A DNA stretch of 64,000 nt from Hyaloscypha bicolor E (Eukaryota > Ascomycota > Leotiomycetes > Helotiales > Hyaloscyphaceae). Location of the stretch: assembly GCF_002865645.1 (NCBI RefSeq), contig NW_020194684.1, forward strand, positions 4,131,952-4,195,951, written 5' to 3'. Position 1 is the stretch's first letter; every line of letters starts with the position of its first letter. A model generated the notes under the pieces. It worked only from the letters and a program-made list of their open reading frames with translations, made no database searches and had not been told where the DNA came from. This document shows, piece after piece, positions 60,613 through 64,000 of this stretch. Position numbers and translations under genes: made by a program.

Positions 60613-61210
60613 AGGGACTTACTGCAATGCGTTTGGTTTGTTAAGGACCAGAATCACAAGTCATCCCACTGCTATTCATCACTGCTGTTATATCCACCTT
60701 TCTATTCTTTCGGAGGAGTGCAAAGAAGAAGGCGACAGCTGCGTCAGAAGCTGTGTGGCAGAAATCAGGGCTATCACAGACGGAGAGAAAGCGAGAGCAG
60801 AATTACATGCGGAGGATAGAATGGCGGAGCTTCTTGCTCGAGTGGCGTATCCTGTTAAGTCTACAGCGTATACGAACATTTTACCGTCCAAGTGTCGAAT
60901 ATACGGGTCGTTTAATGAATGCGAAAGCACTGCAAATTATCGCCTTTAAGTGGGTGATCCATCTCCCCTCTCATCATACCGCTGATGTAAGAATATCCGA
61001 TTATCTTGTGTCTATCACACCAACGGCCGAATAATAACGGCGTTTCGGAAAGCAGGGAGAAGACACAGCTTGTCTTCGTGCTTGGCCTGCAGATGTACCA
61101 TTCCCAGATGCCCCATTTATGTCACAATTACCCTTCATTGTTCCAATTCTACAACTCCGTCAGTTTAGAAAAATACTCCCACCAGTGATACCCTGCTAAT
61201 GTAGGTACTA
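60613..61210. other. Intergenic, no gene seen
   Basis: Between the minisatellite and the HET pseudogene. The frames that cross the repeat are artefacts of its periodicity. Confidence 0.5.
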
Positions 61211-62568
61211 CTATCTTGATCGCCGAAGAGCTGCTTCTATTAGAGAGTTGAAAGCTTTTTGCGCAGTCGTTAGAGTCCGCCCACTGACAACGAAGTCTCC
61301 ATTGCTTTTTAAAAATTGATCAACCGTGCCTTCCCGCAACGACGATGTGGCCGCCCCTGTCTCCTTGCCGTCACAAGCAAAAAGAGTTGCTAGAAGCATC
61401 CAGCGATGTGGAGAACTATCCGCCGTGGTGAGCAAACATGAATCAAGGGCCTTGAAGACTTCTTCGGAGGAGCGACATCGCGTGGTTCTGCCAACAGGAT
61501 ACCAACTCGATACACCGGTTACTAGTTCTTCCAATGGCATCTTCGCGGCCAGAGCATCCAATGTTGTGTTGGAGATAGCTACTGCTCTCATTGTATCATC
61601 CACTGCAGTATCGACTGGAAGTCGTTAATTTGGAGATGGGACGAGATTAGAGCCGTCGCTAGTCAAGCCAAAAAGCCCATAGATCTTGCCCCGGGGATTC
61701 GTAGCCTTCTGAAGAAGCGTCCGGTTCAAGATATCAAGAAGTTCTATCTCTTAGCCTTAACCAAAATACCTGCAAATATGTACTAGCTGAGCAACTACCT
61801 ACACCTCAAGAGTGTCCCTAGCGTTGGGCAAGTAGCAGTCGATCGCCCTCTGTAAGATCTCCCACGAGAATGATCTTGATCCCGAAACGATATAAATGTC
61901 TGTAGCGAGAACAATCTCTTGTACAACCCAAGTTCTTCCCCAGTATAGCCGTTTAAACAGAGGTTCCAGATCATCCCCGCCATCGTCCCCGGCTTGGCGA
62001 TGTTTTCCCCAAGGCCATCCCTTTCAGAAAGGCGACTGCAGCGAGAGTACTCTCGATCTCCTCACCCATCCACAATATCACGGACTTGGCCTTCGAATAA
62101 ATATCTCTCATCTATAGAACTTGCCGATCTCTCTCCTCGATATCCTCTTGGCCGATACAGAGCGCGTCCATTCAGATGGACGTCCCGGGTCTCGTGCTCG
62201 GAGGCGACATGGTGCTTCTTCCAGGTTGGTAGTAACATTAACAATATGGCCGTTGACCAGAATCTCTTGTCTCGTTTGTATCGCCCCAGCAATACGAGAG
62301 AGTATTGTAGACTGTTCCGACCGCCATAGAGACATTCTCAAGGGGCTTTTAACCATATAATGTTTTTCTTTCGTAGGGTAATCAAGCGGATCTCCACCTT
62401 CTCGATATTCAATGGTTGGTATTTGAGAGCCCTGAATCTTGTGAGAGGGACGTGTTCTCTCCAGTACTCCACCAGCTTTGAGCAGCAGCCTTGTCCATCG
62501 AATTTGGTTTGGACTTGTAGCCTGATGGATTGCGAAGAAGCTGTGGTTCTTTTGGGATCCAAACACAC
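61211..62568 (-). pseudogene. HET-domain protein pseudogene
   Basis: HET-family blocks appear in order on the minus strand but in shifting frames. They are FRALKYQPLNIEKVEIRLI (about 62395-62445), YNTLSYCWGDTNE (about 62270-62310), ILVNGHIVNVTTNLEEA (about 62210-62260), MDALCIGQEDIEERDRQVL, MRDIYSKAKSVILWMGEE, RLYWGRTWVVQEIVLATD (about 61910-61960) and ATNPRGKIYGLFGLTS (about 61660-61700). There are at least three frame changes without plausible introns, a TGA just before MDALC where WI is expected, and a TAG between RQVL and MRDIY where Gln is common. Some damage (CAG to TAG) could be RIP-like. The last frame (61211-61603) is open for 130 codons. It is a second HET-domain sequence in the window, distinct from the NLR at 3525. 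Confidence 0.8.
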
Positions 62569-63165
62569 TTGCGACTACCTTACGAATAAACTGCCAGAAG
62601 TTGTACCCAGCAGCTCTCCAGATTCAACCGCCAGCCTCGTGCTACGTATTTCACTGAATGTACAATCGATGTGATAGCTTGTGAGTGACGCTGTCGCCCG
62701 TCTGAAATGACGAACATGTGCAATTGCTTTTCGGTCGAGGTGAAAGGGTTGTCGAAAGTGAAGAGGCGATATCCAGATGAGGACAGAGAAAGTTGAACAG
62801 TGGGCGCTGCTGTAGCGGGCATTTTAGGAAGCTGCAGCCGACAAGCCTGGATAACGAGCCAGTGGTTGGGCAACAGAGCTGTCCAATCAGGCTTTGGACC
62901 TTCCTCTCCTTCACTTAGCCTTGCAGTATGGACTTCCAGCCCTTTGGCTCTTGGTCTTGACCGAAAGGATTGTAGAAAAATGTGATCAAATTGGAGTGTC
63001 TCATTCCACTGTGAATAGACTTTCCGTTGCTCTCAGAAGTGAAGCTATCCGACGCACCACAATGGGGGAACTTGCAATCATCTGGTTGAGAAGAGCCGCA
63101 GCTCAATCACGACTTTTAACGGTAATCGGAATACACCGTCTTGCTCTCTCAGAATTGTGCACTTG
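62569..63165. other. Intergenic, no gene seen
   Basis: Upstream of the HET pseudogene and 3' flank of the MFS gene. Frames at 62580-62873 (-) and 62894-63268 (+) have no recognised motif; the first might be a decayed 5' extension of the HET pseudogene. Confidence 0.4.
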
Positions 63166-64000
63166 CTATACTCTCACCCGTATACCCCAACCACTCTTCA
63201 ACACCCTCGCAGCCGTCAAAAACGCAACCCCAAGCGTCATAGCCCCCCCCGCAAACATCTGCGCATAAAGATACCTCCCCCCATCCAAGGTAATCAACGC
63301 ACCAGCAAGCGGATTCCCAATCAGCACCGCAAACCCACAAATCGAGAACACCATTCCCATCCTGACACCCATCTTCGACAGATTTTCGGTCAAGCTCCCC
63401 AGGGAAGGAGGGAACATTCCCTGCGCAGCAGCCATGATGAAACCATAGAAGACATCGAAGACGACAACCTCAGTATGGTTACTGACTCCCGCCCAGCAGA
63501 AGAGGATCAGCCCTGAGACTAGACTCAGAGGAATCATGAGATTCAAGGGTCCGAATCTCGCTGCTACGATGGCGGGGATGACGCGCCCACAGATACCGAC
63601 ACCGTTGATTATAAGCAATAAAGACGAAGCGTCTTTCGACCCAATATGTATGATATCTCTTCCAAAAGATCCAAGCTGAAATTTCCTAATCAAAAATTGT
63701 CGAGGGAGAAAGTGGGAGACTTACATAGAAAACAGGAATCCACATCCCCACCATGCTAAAAAACATGCCCACCGAAAAACAAGCATAAACCGGCTCTCCA
63801 AACGCACTCCACTCAATCAACGGCGCCTTATTCCTCTTAATCCTCCTCGGCTTCAGCAGAAAATTCGCCGGTATCATGCTCCCCATAATCACGAACCCGC
63901 AGACTCTCATCGCCCAGCCATATCCCAATTTCGGCAGCAAAGACTGTAAGATTGCGGAGAAGATTAACCCGCCGAAGGAATTCCCAACTGCGCAGATTGC
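63166..64000 (-). CDS. Monocarboxylate-type MFS transporter, 5' end outside window
   Basis: Exons 63166-63675 and 63725-beyond 64000 are joined by a 49-bp intron (GTAAGT...TTTCAG). The window holds the last 262 codons, about the C-terminal 60 percent. The partial protein shows GNSFGGLIFSAILQSLLPKL, then WAMRVCGFV (the helix 4-5 region), the central loop LLKPRRIKRNKAPLIEWSAF, and six C-terminal helices with NGVGICGRVIPAIVAARFGP and GNPLAGALI. This fits the fungal monocarboxylate permease (MCH/SLC16-like) branch. The substrate is unknown and the start lies past the right edge. Confidence 0.85.

Noticed and set aside
60448..60949. Open frames across the 20-bp repeat
   Set aside because: Their length comes from repeat periodicity; no start context or homologous domain.
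62120..62170. Clear RIP signature in the HET pseudogene
   Set aside because: Only the CAG-to-TAG type change fits the CpA target; the TGG-to-TGA change is in a CpC context and the frame changes need indels, so RIP alone is not shown.
62894..63268. Plus-strand 124-codon frame
   Set aside because: Partly antisense to the 3' end of the MFS transporter gene; no family similarity.

Overview
The window looks like nuclear DNA of a filamentous ascomycete (Pezizomycotina). The protein genes are broken by short GT-AG introns, mostly 43-60 bp, with CTAAC/CTGAC-type branch sites. The gene repertoire is also typical of these fungi: HET-domain genes, creB, a CYP52-type P450 and 2EXR-domain genes. I cannot fix the species; a leotiomycete is a guess. 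Splice sites were placed by eye from in-frame joins and protein-family alignment, so exon edges are predictions.

0.9-24 kb: an SLC35F-type vacuolar transporter (-); a HET/NB-ARC/TPR NOD-like receptor (+) followed by a 19-bp perfect inverted repeat; an AsaB/CmcJ-type oxidoreductase with six exons (-); mitochondrial protoporphyrinogen oxidase HEM14 (-); the poly(A)-RNA binding protein NAB2 (-); a secreted GH20 hexosaminidase (+); a CYP52-like P450 (+); an unusual tRNA-Lys(CUU) gene; and an ARO8-type aromatic aminotransferase (+). The tRNA gene is the most striking item. Its 5' acceptor strand is separated from the rest of the tRNA by 56 bp that carry every hallmark of a spliceosomal intron.

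24-36 kb: a 751-bp deleted hAT transposon with intact 8-bp target duplication; a gene-poor stretch; then the divergent pair ATG22 (-) and Mediator subunit MED14 (+).

36-53 kb: a 6.5-kb gene-poor stretch with pseudogene scraps (2EXR-like, possibly HeLo-like); ALG12 mannosyltransferase (-); the small ER-Golgi transport gene YOS1 spread over four exons (+); the creB/UBP deubiquitinase (-), whose catalytic Cys codon is split by an intron; and a 4.2-kb region with a G19 tract and diverged repeats.

53-64 kb: a SUT-type GPH sugar transporter (-); dynactin p50/dynamitin (-) divergent from RTC4 (+); a 2EXR-domain gene (+) with a 20-bp minisatellite straight after its stop; a HET-domain pseudogene (-) with several frameshifts and stops; and the 3' part of a monocarboxylate-type MFS transporter (-) running off the right edge.

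Most genes are unrelated housekeeping functions: heme and N-glycan synthesis, mRNA processing, transcription, vesicle traffic, dynein motor function and autophagy. The accessory content (NLR, HET pseudogene, AsaB-like gene, hAT relic, 2EXR scraps) sits between them. No biosynthetic cluster is evident.
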